From positions 51,071 through 115,070 of the forward strand of contig JBGUXP010000009.1 in the NCBI GenBank assembly GCA_045222295.1: DNA of 64,000 bases. Direction: 5' to 3'. The position numbers were made by a program, and so were the translations under genes. Source of the DNA: Colimorpha sp045222295 (GTDB taxonomy: Bacteria > Bacteroidota > Bacteroidia > Bacteroidales > P3). Shown one piece after another: positions 1 to 8,423 of the stretch (the stretch's first letter is position 1; each line of letters starts with the position of its first letter). A model generated the notes under the pieces. The model was given only the letters and a program-made list of their open reading frames with translations. It did no database searches and was not told where the DNA came from.

Positions 1-1126
1 CAATAAGCACAAATCCACCAAGGAAGTTGCGTACATAGTTGCCGCCATGGAGCATCTGCTGGGTGTACTGTTGGTCAACATCTACCATTGTGGGGAAGGG
101 GAGCACAAACATCATGGGTGCCATCACTGTGCCGGTGGCATATTTCGCCCATTGGTTGCCTCGTGCGGTTTGCATCTCCCTTTTGTTCATTACATTGGTT
201 TCACGGTCTTCCAGATTTCCGTCGATTTCATTCATGATGGTACCGCCTGTCAAGGTAAGCGCCACCAAGACACCCCAACCGATAAGCATGAATCTTTTCT
301 TGTTTCCGATGACGGAGGTGTTGGTAAAAACGAGTGCCGTGACAAAGGCGAAGATGGCGGCGGCACCCAACACCGTTCGGAAAGTGAAAAGCGTCAATGC
401 CAGAAGGAGGGGTAGGACAATGGTCAGCACATTATAATTCTTGCTCCGCAATAGGTAGTCTGCACGCTCCAGGTAGGCAACCATTAGGAAAAGCATTGTA
501 CTCTCTTTTAGATGCATTCCGCAGTAAAAGATAAGGTTGGGCATAAAGCAGGCGAAGATGGCTGCCAGCCGCCCCCCCTCCTCTCCGATATTACGTTTGG
601 CCAGCAGATAAATCAGAATTACTGTTGTTGCGCTGAGGGTGGCATTGACCAGTCGGGGAAATAGAACATTCTCTCCGAACACTTTTGATAGAAGGGAAAG
701 ATAGAATACATACCCCGAGTCGGAGACTGTGGCGCTGTCAACAAATAGATAGTTCCAGATGTCGGCAAGAGAGGTGTTGATATTGCCCACGGACTCTTCA
801 TAATACCAAAGGGCATCGCCCGCTGAGAACTCGAACGGGATGCCTGTCTTGAGGGTGTAATAGATGAAGGAAAAGAATACCCAGACGCCCCGTAGCCCTA
901 GCGCGATAAAAAAGAGGTATAGTAGCAGTTTTCGTTGAGGGATCTCCAACCATTTACGGCTACAATAGGTGCTCAGTAGGAAGAATCCCACCACCCATAC
1001 GATGCCCATGACGAAATACTCGACAGACATGGCATAATTTATGAAGAGAATAGATACCGCTGCCAATACTCCAAGGTAGAGTACAATGCCCTTGGTGGCT
1101 ATTTGTTTAGGAAAATATGGAATCAT
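1..1126 (-). CDS. polytopic membrane protein, possible GT-C glycosyltransferase (3' end outside window)
   Basis: An open frame runs from an ATG at 1126 off the left edge, about 375 residues. It begins MIPYFPKQIATKG and has many hydrophobic segments: two in the first 55 residues, more around residues 65-90, and several after residue 150. A polar loop with DALWYYEESVGN near residue 100 precedes the pattern GYVFYLSLLSKVFGEN and RLVNA. This layout (acidic first loop, then membrane helices with a KES motif) resembles GT-C enzymes of the ArnT/PMT kind, but I cannot name a family; an O-antigen polymerase is another possibility. It is the last visible gene of the polysaccharide operon. The coding call is firm, the function is weak. 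Confidence 0.7.
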   Translation of the reverse strand, partial: MIPYFPKQIATKGIVLYLGVLAAVSILFINYAMSVEYFVMGIVWVVGFFLLSTYCSRKWLEIPQRKLLLYLFFIALGLRGVWVFFSFIYYTLKTGIPFEFSAGDALWYYEESVGNINTSLADIWNYLFVDSATVSDSGYVFYLSLLSKVFGENVLFPRLVNATLSATTVILIYLLAKRNIGEEGGRLAAIFACFMPNLIFYCGMHLKESTMLFLMVAYLERADYLLRSKNYNVLTIVLPLLLALTLFTFRTVLGAAAIFAFVTALVFTNTSVIGNKKRFMLIGWGVLVALTLTGGTIMNEIDGNLEDRETNVMNKREMQTARGNQWAKYATGTVMAPMMFVLPFPTMVDVDQQYTQQMLHGGNYVRNFLGGFVLI

Positions 1127-1132
1127 ATCAAT

Positions 1133-1340
1133 AAGTCTACGAGTCTACAAGACAACAAGTCTACAAGTTTTTTCTTAAAGACATCCAGACATCGAGACAT
1201 CAAGACATCAAGTTGTTCTTTTATATTCTTTTAAAATCTGAAGGGGTTTAATAAAGTCTTCAAGACAACATGTCTACGAGACAACAAGTTCTTTTAGTTT
1301 TGATTGAGAAATAATTTTGATAGTTTTTTTAGTTTTGTTT
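1133..1340. repeat. octamer tandem array with A/T-rich nonamer tail
   Basis: Between two operon genes lie AAGTCTAC, GAGTCTAC, AAGACAAC, AAGTCTAC (1133-1164) and AAGACATC, CAGACATC, GAGACATC, AAGACATC, AAGTTGTT (1178-1217), all in 8-base register with pattern RAGNNNNY. More units follow at 1254-1293. The tail (about 1286-1340) is the TTCTTTTAG / GATTGAG type. Positions 1203-1244 are identical over 42 bases to 10137-10178. No gene is seen in this stretch. Confidence 0.85.
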
Positions 1341-2060
1341 GAGATTTTCGAAGTGTCTTTTGAGTTTTATTAGTCTAGTCATGGTTTTCTGTCCTACCAA
1401 TTTGAGCAAAGCACCTTTCCAGCCTTTCTTATGGTCACTCCAAGAGGCCAATCCCTTGTGTTCACAATAGGTATTTTCGGTGCAGATATATTCGCCTGTG
1501 GTATGTCGGGGAGAGAAGTAGTCAACAGGGAAGACATGTAGGTCTTTGTAGTCTTGCTCTGTGCCATTCTGCCGGAATCCATTCTGTGTCATGATGGCGG
1601 TGATGAATTGTACGTTGGTGGTGAGGTCAAGCGTTCCGTCGTGCTTCCGGAAGTGACGACCTTGGTAGGCATCCAGCATCTCTGTAACCCATTCACCATG
1701 TGGTTCTGATGCGCACACACCCATCATCACAGGGTTGTGCTTGCTTCCCTCAATCCCAGCGAAAGCTTTGTGTTTCAGCAGGTCATCGAATGGCTTGTAC
1801 ACCTCAAAGTCAACATCCAAGTATACACCACCTTCTTTTTCAAGCGCATAAAGACGTACGTAGTCGCTCACAAAAGCATATTTGCCAGCAGCGTAAGCTT
1901 CTGCCGTATAGGGCATGGCATTTACGTCGAAGTTTTCTTCAGTCCATAGTTGGTATTCCCAGTCAGGCATAAACTTATGCCAGGTGGCAATACAATCCTT
2001 TGCCAACTGAGGCATTTCCCCTTTACCAAACCAGCAGTAATGGATCGTCATTGGTATCAT
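1329..2060 (-). CDS. GT32-type (DXD) glycosyltransferase
   Basis: A 243-residue protein of the glycosyltransferase sugar-binding-region DXD group (GT32, OCH1-like; common in capsule clusters). IHYCWFG at residues 6-12 and the nucleotide-sugar/metal motif YLDVDFEV with DVD at 82-84 are the family hallmarks, and SDYVRLYAL just before it is typical. It is a cytoplasmic enzyme adding one sugar to a lipid-linked glycan; donor and acceptor are unknown. Its start overlaps the stop of the next upstream gene by 4 bases (2057-2060), so the two are translationally coupled. The C-terminal tail (ENLKQN) is written by the A/T-rich repeat, suggesting the repeat supplied the present stop codon. Confidence 0.9.
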   Translation of the reverse strand: MIPMTIHYCWFGKGEMPQLAKDCIATWHKFMPDWEYQLWTEENFDVNAMPYTAEAYAAGKYAFVSDYVRLYALEKEGGVYLDVDFEVYKPFDDLLKHKAFAGIEGSKHNPVMMGVCASEPHGEWVTEMLDAYQGRHFRKHDGTLDLTTNVQFITAIMTQNGFRQNGTEQDYKDLHVFPVDYFSPRHTTGEYICTENTYCEHKGLASWSDHKKGWKGALLKLVGQKTMTRLIKLKRHFENLKQN

Positions 2061-3061
2061 ATTCCTAACAATTTGAGAGAGGCGTCGGGAGTGCCATATT
2101 GTTGCCAGTATTCGTGGATGTTGGTTTCCAACAGATGCCTGTAATCAGGGTGGGAGAGCATGTACTTTATTGCTTCAACCATCTCCTCTTGTGTGGCGCC
2201 TGTGATGTGGATATGCTGGCCATGAACCAAGGGTGCCGGCAGGTCGTTTGACAGCGGCGTGGATAGTATGGCTTTTCCGAGGGCCATGTATTCTCCAAGT
2301 TTCCAGCCGTGGCAGTTCCAGTAGGCGGGAGTGTTGAACACAAGGGTTGACTCTTTGGTCTTTTTGAGGCTGACATTGACTGATACTCTGCTCGTAAGGC
2401 AATCAGAGAATAGGGCTGCTGAAGGATTGTTGGGCGAGACGGCAAGACCTCCTTCAAAGAGAATCTTTGGCTCCAGTCCACGGCAGGCTCTGATGAAGTA
2501 GGCGCGTCGCAGATTCACTCCTTCGTTGTTGCGGTTCCATTCGTCGCTTTGCCACAGAGTGGAAAGGTGGAAAATATAGTTGTCTCGTGCTGGCTGGATT
2601 GTGTAATCTTTCAGTTGAGGACGTTGTAACATTCTTTTCCAGCTTCCAAGATACTTAAGTCTTGGACGACTTGTTCCCATCACCTCCAAGGCAGCAGATG
2701 TCAATGCCCGTATGGGCTGGGTGTATCGTATTGCAAACGATGGACATAAGGATACGAGCTTGCTTTGAAGGTTCTTTGGAGTCTTGGCCCAGTTGGTGTT
2801 GACACAGCCATAGACATCACACCAGTCATACAGCGACTCGTTGATTCGGTAACTGTCGTTGGTGTCGATGGTATATCGTTTTTCACACGTACCCTCTTTT
2901 ATGATGAACCGCATGGTGCGTGTGGTGCGGTCAGCGTTGGACAACTCTTCGAAAGCACGACGATTGTAAATCACACAGGATGAACCAAAGCGGTCAATGA
3001 GTCCTTTGACATAAAAACTCATGTACTGAATATCGTCTTCAGGGTCAACAATGATTTTCAT
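2057..3061 (-). CDS. GT-B-like glycosyltransferase, family uncertain
   Basis: 334 residues. The N-terminal half has no motif I recognise. The C-terminal third has a GT1/GT4-like donor-site pattern: KLGEYMALGKAILSTPL, followed by a helix-rich tail (EEMVEAIKYMLSHPDYRHLL). By position it probably extends the same surface glycan as its neighbours. The gene starts on the A of the previous stop (TAATG at 3059-3063) and overlaps the next gene by 4 bases, so it is tightly packed in the operon. Glycosyltransferase is an inference from the C-terminal motif and context. Confidence 0.65.
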   Translation of the reverse strand: MKIIVDPEDDIQYMSFYVKGLIDRFGSSCVIYNRRAFEELSNADRTTRTMRFIIKEGTCEKRYTIDTNDSYRINESLYDWCDVYGCVNTNWAKTPKNLQSKLVSLCPSFAIRYTQPIRALTSAALEVMGTSRPRLKYLGSWKRMLQRPQLKDYTIQPARDNYIFHLSTLWQSDEWNRNNEGVNLRRAYFIRACRGLEPKILFEGGLAVSPNNPSAALFSDCLTSRVSVNVSLKKTKESTLVFNTPAYWNCHGWKLGEYMALGKAILSTPLSNDLPAPLVHGQHIHITGATQEEMVEAIKYMLSHPDYRHLLETNIHEYWQQYGTPDASLKLLGI

Positions 3062-4005
3062 TACATGAGGTGCTGTTTAATAAGGGAGCCTGTTTTTAGA
3101 ATGTATTGTCTGAGTTGGAGTATTTGAATAGGGTAGTGGTACATCTGCTGGATATGTGATGGTTGCCGAGTCCAGTCCACTTTAGAAAGTTCTGTACGGG
3201 CCGCATCACGATATTGTTTGTCTAGCAAGTAGTTCATTAGACTGTAGGTGCGGAGGTTGTCTATCAGCTGTTTGTAATCGCGATTAGTATTCTCTAGAGG
3301 CTCAAGATAGCCGAGATTCCATAGCATGTGCTCTTTAGGGTCTCGCAAATGATGGGTGCCACGAAAGTTTACATCCACATCCTGGTTATAGTTGCTCAAC
3401 GGCTTGTTGAGCAGCACCACTTTATGCGTTAGTGCTATTCGAATCCAGAGTAAGAAATCCTCCCCTAATCTGATGTCGGTTGGGAATCCCCCCATCTCGT
3501 CAAATACTCCACGAGGTAGGCATACCGAAATGCTAGTTAATGGCATGCAAAGTATTTTGGCATATACTCGGCAGTAATTAATCTCGCCTTCTTTAAAGTC
3601 CTCGTCAACTCCTATGGGCGCCACTCGTTTGCGGCCGTTCTTGACGATATAATAGCCTGTGCCATAAATTCCGGCATCAGGATGTCTCTCAATCAGCCCG
3701 GTCATTTCCTCAAGGAAAGTGGGTTCCCACCAGTCGTCGGCATCAAGGAAGCATATCCATGGAGCTGCACTTTGGGATACCCCATAGTTACGTGCTCCCC
3801 CAGGACCGATATTCTCCTCCAGCCGAACTATCCGAATACGGGAATCTGTGATTCCTGTCACAATTTCGCCACTGCCGTCTGTCGACCCGTTGTCAACGAC
3901 AATCAATTCCCAGTCGCCAAATGTTTGTTCCATGACACTCTCCACTGCCTTTCGGACGTAAGGAGCTTTGTTGTATAGAGGCATTATTATAGCGAAATAT
4001 GGCAT
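3061..4005 (-). CDS. GT2 family glycosyltransferase
   Basis: 314 residues with a classical GT-A/GT2 domain at the N terminus: IIMPLYNKAPYVRKAVESV, IVVDNGSTDGS, the metal/nucleotide site FLDADDWW near residue 90, and an acceptor-side GEDFLLW motif near residue 190. These enzymes transfer a sugar from a nucleotide donor with inversion, at the cytoplasmic face. The donor cannot be read from sequence. It lies one base downstream of the next glycosyltransferase (stop at 4007), in the same transcription unit. Confidence 0.92.
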   Translation of the reverse strand: MPYFAIIMPLYNKAPYVRKAVESVMEQTFGDWELIVVDNGSTDGSGEIVTGITDSRIRIVRLEENIGPGGARNYGVSQSAAPWICFLDADDWWEPTFLEEMTGLIERHPDAGIYGTGYYIVKNGRKRVAPIGVDEDFKEGEINYCRVYAKILCMPLTSISVCLPRGVFDEMGGFPTDIRLGEDFLLWIRIALTHKVVLLNKPLSNYNQDVDVNFRGTHHLRDPKEHMLWNLGYLEPLENTNRDYKQLIDNLRTYSLMNYLLDKQYRDAARTELSKVDWTRQPSHIQQMYHYPIQILQLRQYILKTGSLIKQHLM

Positions 4006-4006
4006 G

Positions 4007-4831
4007 TCAATAAGGTTTTGTGTGATTCAAAATACCGTTGAAGGTGCCACGCATGATAGCTGAGACTTTTTGTATTTTATTATTCTCAAATAGAATTATT
4101 TTGGTAATAAGTTTCATTCTGCTTAGAAACCATTGAAGTTTGTGCTTGGTAGAGTAGTCATATGTGAACTCGTGCCACAACAGTATTCTATTCCTGCTAT
4201 CGTAGTAGTGTCGCAAAGGAGAATAGTCAGAGACTTCAATTCTCTTTCCCAGAAAATTCACTATTCTACCTGCCCCAATGTGTTGTATTAAATTGCATCC
4301 AGTGAATTGGAATATCTTATATCCTTTTTCTAAAGCGCGAAGGCTCATTTCTGCATCAACCATCCCAATGAAGAAATCTTCCCTAAACCCACTGATGCTG
4401 TTAAGCATATCTATCGTGTAAACACTGCCGGATTGGCAGACTGTTGTTTCTCGGTAGCCGATTTTTGCAATATCATTGTTGATTGGACATGTGAATATGC
4501 CCACAGAGGGGTCGTTGAAAGCTGCTATCTGTTCTTTGTATTTGGGAAAGTCCTCGAAAGTGGAGTCCTGATCCATAGTCATCAAATGAGTACAACCTTG
4601 CTCTGCAGCAAAAGTAAAAGCTTGATTGTATGCTATGGCGAGTCCGACATTCTTTCCAGTTTGGGATATCCGTGCGTTCGGCCATCTCTTTGCAATGGCA
4701 TCTAATTTCATCTTAGGGAGGTTGTTGTCCCATACAATTAGTAAGTCTACCTCATCGGCATAGGAGGCAATGTTTGTTAGGAGTGTTTGCGGGTTATAAT
4801 TATATGTAACAACAACTGCTGCGAGAAACAT
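4007..4831 (-). CDS. GT2 glycosyltransferase, rhamnosyltransferase-like
   Basis: 274 residues. VVVTYNYNPQTLL, VWDNN, NVGLAIAYNQ and MDQDSTF (the metal-binding acidic site) are those of bacterial rhamnosyltransferase-type GT2 enzymes, and the late SPLRHYYDSRNRILL block is typical of that group. dTDP-rhamnose is a plausible donor because rfbA, rfbC and rfbD are in the same window. The donor assignment is inference; the family is clear. 16 bases separate it from the upstream GT2 gene. Confidence 0.88.
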   Translation of the reverse strand: MFLAAVVVTYNYNPQTLLTNIASYADEVDLLIVWDNNLPKMKLDAIAKRWPNARISQTGKNVGLAIAYNQAFTFAAEQGCTHLMTMDQDSTFEDFPKYKEQIAAFNDPSVGIFTCPINNDIAKIGYRETTVCQSGSVYTIDMLNSISGFREDFFIGMVDAEMSLRALEKGYKIFQFTGCNLIQHIGAGRIVNFLGKRIEVSDYSPLRHYYDSRNRILLWHEFTYDYSTKHKLQWFLSRMKLITKIILFENNKIQKVSAIMRGTFNGILNHTKPY

Positions 4832-4847
4832 GTAGGAAGATGTTAAC

Positions 4848-5756
4848 TTAGTAAAACCATCTGAAAAATGAAGGCGAGAAGCGAATAAGAATATGATTGA
4901 CTTTATGCCTAAATTTCGTTCGGCTCACACGATGGTAGGCCTTCCAATCAATCTGCGAAAGCAATTGACGGTCCTCCTCCCGGGTGTTGTCAATAAATGC
5001 CATCTGGTAGTATTGGGTGAGTGCACGATAAATGATAGTCTTGTCTATGCCACTCTCATGGGAAAATAATTCTGATAGTTCGTTTCCTATGGTTATTAAA
5101 CTCTCTTTGCTTTTCCTTCCTCGGCTGGTCATGATGCTGTTGGGCCGCACACGGTAGTTGTATAGCACGTCAGGAATAACCTTGACGATAGTTGCTTTGA
5201 GAAAGGCACGGGGGGTAAACTCATTGTCTTCATGCAGGATGCCTTCGCGAAACCACAGATTGTTATCCATCAAGAACTCCCGTCGGTAACAGCGCTGCCA
5301 CACGCAGACGAAAGGAATCTCCCGATGTTCCAGTGCATGTCGGTTATAGTAATCCCAGCTATCGCATTGCTCGTCGATAAGGGTGTCGTATCTGTCGCTG
5401 TCGGTACGTTGGCAGGAGAAGCAAACCATTTCGGTTCCGTAACATTCAGTTGCCAACCGGCTCAGCATTGTCGGCTCTATCCAATCGTCGCTGTCCACAA
5501 AGACTACATAATCACCTGTCGCAGCTTTCAACCCTGTGTTGCGTGCAGCACTGAGACCACAGTTTTCCTGGTCAATCACCCTCATCTGTGGTAACCTCGC
5601 CTCCCACTCGGTCAGTATTTCCCGGCTGTGGTCGGTGGAGCCGTCATTGACGCAGATAATTTCAAAATTATCGAAATCCTGCGCCTGCAGACTCTCAAGA
5701 CATTGCTCAAGATACTGCTCAACATTATATACCGGCACAACGAAGGAGAATTTCAT
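4848..5756 (-). CDS. GT2 family glycosyltransferase
   Basis: 302 residues: FVVPVYNVEQYLEQCLESL, CVNDGSTD, GLSAARNTGL, the DXD-type VFVDSDDWIEP near residue 95 and HEDNEFTPRAF near residue 190. This is the common EpsJ/WfaP-like architecture of capsule and O-antigen chain enzymes. Its ATG overlaps the stop of the upstream branching-enzyme gene by 4 bases (5753-5756). Acceptor and donor are unknown. Confidence 0.92.
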   Translation of the reverse strand: MKFSFVVPVYNVEQYLEQCLESLQAQDFDNFEIICVNDGSTDHSREILTEWEARLPQMRVIDQENCGLSAARNTGLKAATGDYVVFVDSDDWIEPTMLSRLATECYGTEMVCFSCQRTDSDRYDTLIDEQCDSWDYYNRHALEHREIPFVCVWQRCYRREFLMDNNLWFREGILHEDNEFTPRAFLKATIVKVIPDVLYNYRVRPNSIMTSRGRKSKESLITIGNELSELFSHESGIDKTIIYRALTQYYQMAFIDNTREEDRQLLSQIDWKAYHRVSRTKFRHKVNHILIRFSPSFFRWFY

Positions 5757-6595
5757 CTGTTATCAAGCCGTTCAATGAGTTTGTCAGATGTTCCGCTTGC
5801 CATTTTTCGGGCAAAGAGAGCACCGGAGGATACAATCTTATCGTAGTTTTTTTCGGTAAGCACTTGCGGATTGGCGCCATCGGGACCCCAGTCGATATAG
5901 CGCATGTAGTTGTTGATAAGGGGTATGCCACCGTTGCACCAAAGGGTTGGCAGGCAAATCTCCTCGGCAATACTCGTCATGCGGAAACGACGTAGGTAGC
6001 TGGGATGTGCCTCTATGTAATCGAGCACCACCTTGATGGCTTCTCGAGAGACACTCCAGTAGGTGCCGCCACCAAAGAGATTGCCTCCGAAGTAATTGAA
6101 GCGACGGTTGACTCCCAGTCGCCGTTGCCATTTGATGATTTTCTCTATAAGCCTACCCTGTTTCACTCGATAGCTGGGCTGAACCCAATAGTACTTTATT
6201 CGATTGAGCCCGCCTTCTGTTCCCCAATCATTATGAGGCAGGGGGAAATGCTCCAGATAATTGTTCCTTCGATGCTCTTCGCAGAATCGTTTGAAGGCTT
6301 CTTTGGACATGCACGGGTAGTCGCTACCCGTAATGAGATGGAAGTATTCAAGGTCGGCATGCTTGTAGGATTCTTCCATCAAGAGCAGGATTGCCAGCAG
6401 ATGCCGATAGTCTCCCCATTTTATTCTGTATTCTCGGAAGAGGTGTATGTGTTCTCGGTAATCCAATGCCGAACAGTCCTCTTGGCATTTGCTGTCAATG
6501 TGAATGAACAATTCGAAGTCGTCGTCAAACCACTCCACTAAGCGCAGCAGCTGTGGTATGTCCCGATAGGCTGTTATCAAAATGCCTTGTCTCAT
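5753..6595 (-). CDS. GT14 core-2/I-branching-type beta-1,6-N-acetylglucosaminyltransferase family protein
   Basis: 280 residues. ILITAYRDIPQLLRLVEWF, FIHIDSK, the HLITGSDYPCMS block near residue 90 and FFGGNLFGGGTYWSVSREA in the middle are diagnostic of the Branch (GT14) family. Bacterial members are common in Bacteroidota polysaccharide loci and are presumed to transfer GlcNAc or a related sugar. GT14 enzymes are metal-independent, consistent with no DXD. Both ends overlap neighbouring genes by 4 bases, indicating one polycistronic message. Confidence 0.9.
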   Translation of the reverse strand: MRQGILITAYRDIPQLLRLVEWFDDDFELFIHIDSKCQEDCSALDYREHIHLFREYRIKWGDYRHLLAILLLMEESYKHADLEYFHLITGSDYPCMSKEAFKRFCEEHRRNNYLEHFPLPHNDWGTEGGLNRIKYYWVQPSYRVKQGRLIEKIIKWQRRLGVNRRFNYFGGNLFGGGTYWSVSREAIKVVLDYIEAHPSYLRRFRMTSIAEEICLPTLWCNGGIPLINNYMRYIDWGPDGANPQVLTEKNYDKIVSSGALFARKMASGTSDKLIERLDNR

Positions 6596-7281
6596 GGCTC
6601 TAATAATTCAATTCGGGGAAGCGGATATGGGGTTGCTCCACGACGCACAGGACCTCCCCATGATTGGACAACGGTTTTGAAGCCCAGCTCCCGACAGATG
6701 GCAAGTGTATCTGCGTTGTATGCGCCATGGGGAAAGGAAAAATGTTGGATGGGATGTCCGAGTAGTCGTTCAAGCTCCTGCTTGCTGTCAGCGATTTCCT
6801 TGTGCTGTTCCTCGTAGGATAGGGTATCAAGTTTCGGGTGGCTCACGGTGTGGGCACCGATGGTACAGAGTGGGTCAGCATCGAGGGCTTGTAATTCGGT
6901 GGCATTCAAACCGTGTTTCTGCTTAGGGTACCACCACATGGGCAGTCGGTTGTCGATGAAACCAGTGGTGACATAGACGGTAAAAGGCACATGAAGGCGT
7001 TTCAGCAAAGAGTAAGCAACGGTGTAGTTGTCGCGATAGCCGTCGTCGATGGTAACACATATCCATCTACCGTTTTTGGGTAGCGCATCAATGGGAACAA
7101 AGGTGTAGCCTTTTTGCTGGTACTCCAGTATCTTGTGTTCCAGCCAATCATGCGTCACCTCCAGCGCCCGCTGTTCCGGTTTTTCACTCCGCTGCTCCAC
7201 TACTCTGTGCAGCATCCATATCTCGCCCACGACAGGATGGGTGGCTTTGTATAGTTTCCGTTTGATGCGTTGGAGTATCAT
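6592..7281 (-). CDS. polysaccharide deacetylase (NodB domain, CE4)
   Basis: I start it at 7281 (MILQRIKRKLYKA), two bases after the stop of the upstream transposase-like gene; a frame continuing upstream to 7374 lies inside that gene and is rejected. The 229-residue product has the CE4 motifs: CVTIDDGYRDN (the TFDDG motif carrying the metal-binding and catalytic Asp), GAHTVSHP (HxxxH metal ligands) and FSFPHGAYN. Such enzymes remove N-acetyl groups from sugars. No signal peptide is visible, so it may act on cytoplasmic lipid-linked intermediates. Confidence 0.88.
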   Translation of the reverse strand: MILQRIKRKLYKATHPVVGEIWMLHRVVEQRSEKPEQRALEVTHDWLEHKILEYQQKGYTFVPIDALPKNGRWICVTIDDGYRDNYTVAYSLLKRLHVPFTVYVTTGFIDNRLPMWWYPKQKHGLNATELQALDADPLCTIGAHTVSHPKLDTLSYEEQHKEIADSKQELERLLGHPIQHFSFPHGAYNADTLAICRELGFKTVVQSWGGPVRRGATPYPLPRIELLEP

Positions 7282-7283
7282 CT

Positions 7284-8354
7284 TTAGTGTTGTGAGGCAA
7301 TGGTTTCTGCCATGGCGTTCAGCGCATTGCATTGTTCGCGACTGATGGCTTTGCGACCGGCATGGTACTCCCAAGGTGCCAACAGTAGCAGACGGCCCTC
7401 AGCACAGGCATAGAAAGCCTGCCCGACGGGCTTGTACAGTTCCGGGAAGCCGTTCTCCACGAGGTGGATCAGTGAGTGGCGATGCTCGTTTGCGGTGTGG
7501 GCAATCTCCTGCTCGGCTTTGGAGATAAAAGCCCCGACGAGGACGGTCCCATTCTCTGAAGCCTTCAGGCATTGGGCGGAGAAAATCTTCCTTTCTTCGT
7601 CTGTCCAGCGGCGGCGGCAGTGGACGGCCATCAGTGGTCGTTGCAGCAGGGCGAGGTTGCCGATGGCGTCAAAACGCAGCCCTGCCACGTTGATGTCGCG
7701 GAGGATAGTGAAGTAGGGACTGTTGGCGCGTTTCAGCAGCAGGCGGCGTGGGTTGTCCCGCACATAGGCTATCATGTGCTGCAGCTGCTCTCGCCCCCGG
7801 AGGATGCTGTCGTTGTAGCCCTCTGAGAAGAGGCGCAGGTAGCGCGGTGCTTGCGCTGCATCACTTGGGGTGTCGGGGAGAGACCTAAAGGCCTCTTCTT
7901 TGTTGGGGGAGGAAGACGCCGCAAGCGCCGTCTTGCTTAACGAAGCACTGAGGTCTGTCTGTCTCTTCTTTTTTGTGTCGGCTTTGTCTGGTTGATAGGC
8001 GCTTGCGCCTGCTACAGTCCGCGCATAGGCCACCCCACAGGCATGCCGCCACGAGGCAAAGAGACTGCCTATCGGTTTGGACAGCCGTTCCGTCGCTTGC
8101 AGGATGACATGCACATGGTCGGGCATTATCTGGTATTGCAGAAGCCGCAGCTGTGGATAGCGGTCGCACAAGGCGTAGAGTTCATGTCGTACATCCTCGC
8201 CTAAAGAAGACAATTCGATGTGCGCCGTGTGCACATCCCCTGCGAGACGCCCTAGCAAGGGCTTGCGCCCCTCCACCGTCACCGTTAGCAGGTATATGCA
8301 CGGCTCGCGGTAGTCGTGGAGTTGACAGCGTTGTATTTTGAGGTTGTCTGGCAT
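7284..8354 (-). CDS. RAYT-like HUH (Y1) transposase with SLOG/DprA-like C-terminal domain
   Basis: 356 residues. The N-terminal part is a REP-associated tyrosine transposase-like HUH domain: YLLTVTVEGRKPLLG, QIMPDHVHVIL with the metal-binding H80-V-H82, and AYVRDNPRR with a likely nucleophilic Y197. Residues about 115-168 are a low-complexity Ala/Ser/Lys insert without counterpart in typical RAYTs. Residues about 215-350 (GNLALLQRPLMAVH..., GTVLVGAFISKAEQEI, GRLLLLAPWEYHAG) read like a SLOG/DprA-type Rossmann domain; this is my inference. It sits inside the polysaccharide operon in the same direction. RAYTs act on short palindromic repeats, and such repeats are dense here. Confidence 0.8.
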   Translation of the reverse strand: MPDNLKIQRCQLHDYREPCIYLLTVTVEGRKPLLGRLAGDVHTAHIELSSLGEDVRHELYALCDRYPQLRLLQYQIMPDHVHVILQATERLSKPIGSLFASWRHACGVAYARTVAGASAYQPDKADTKKKRQTDLSASLSKTALAASSSPNKEEAFRSLPDTPSDAAQAPRYLRLFSEGYNDSILRGREQLQHMIAYVRDNPRRLLLKRANSPYFTILRDINVAGLRFDAIGNLALLQRPLMAVHCRRRWTDEERKIFSAQCLKASENGTVLVGAFISKAEQEIAHTANEHRHSLIHLVENGFPELYKPVGQAFYACAEGRLLLLAPWEYHAGRKAISREQCNALNAMAETIASQH

Positions 8355-8423
8355 TGGGTGCGTTTGTTTGTTGTGTCTCGAGGCTTTGTTACGTTAGCAA
8401 GCGCTTGCGCTTGTGAAGTGCTG

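Noticed and set aside
39..437. Plus-strand frames at the left edge
   Set aside because: They are antisense to the continuous membrane-protein frame that enters from the left edge and have no motif.
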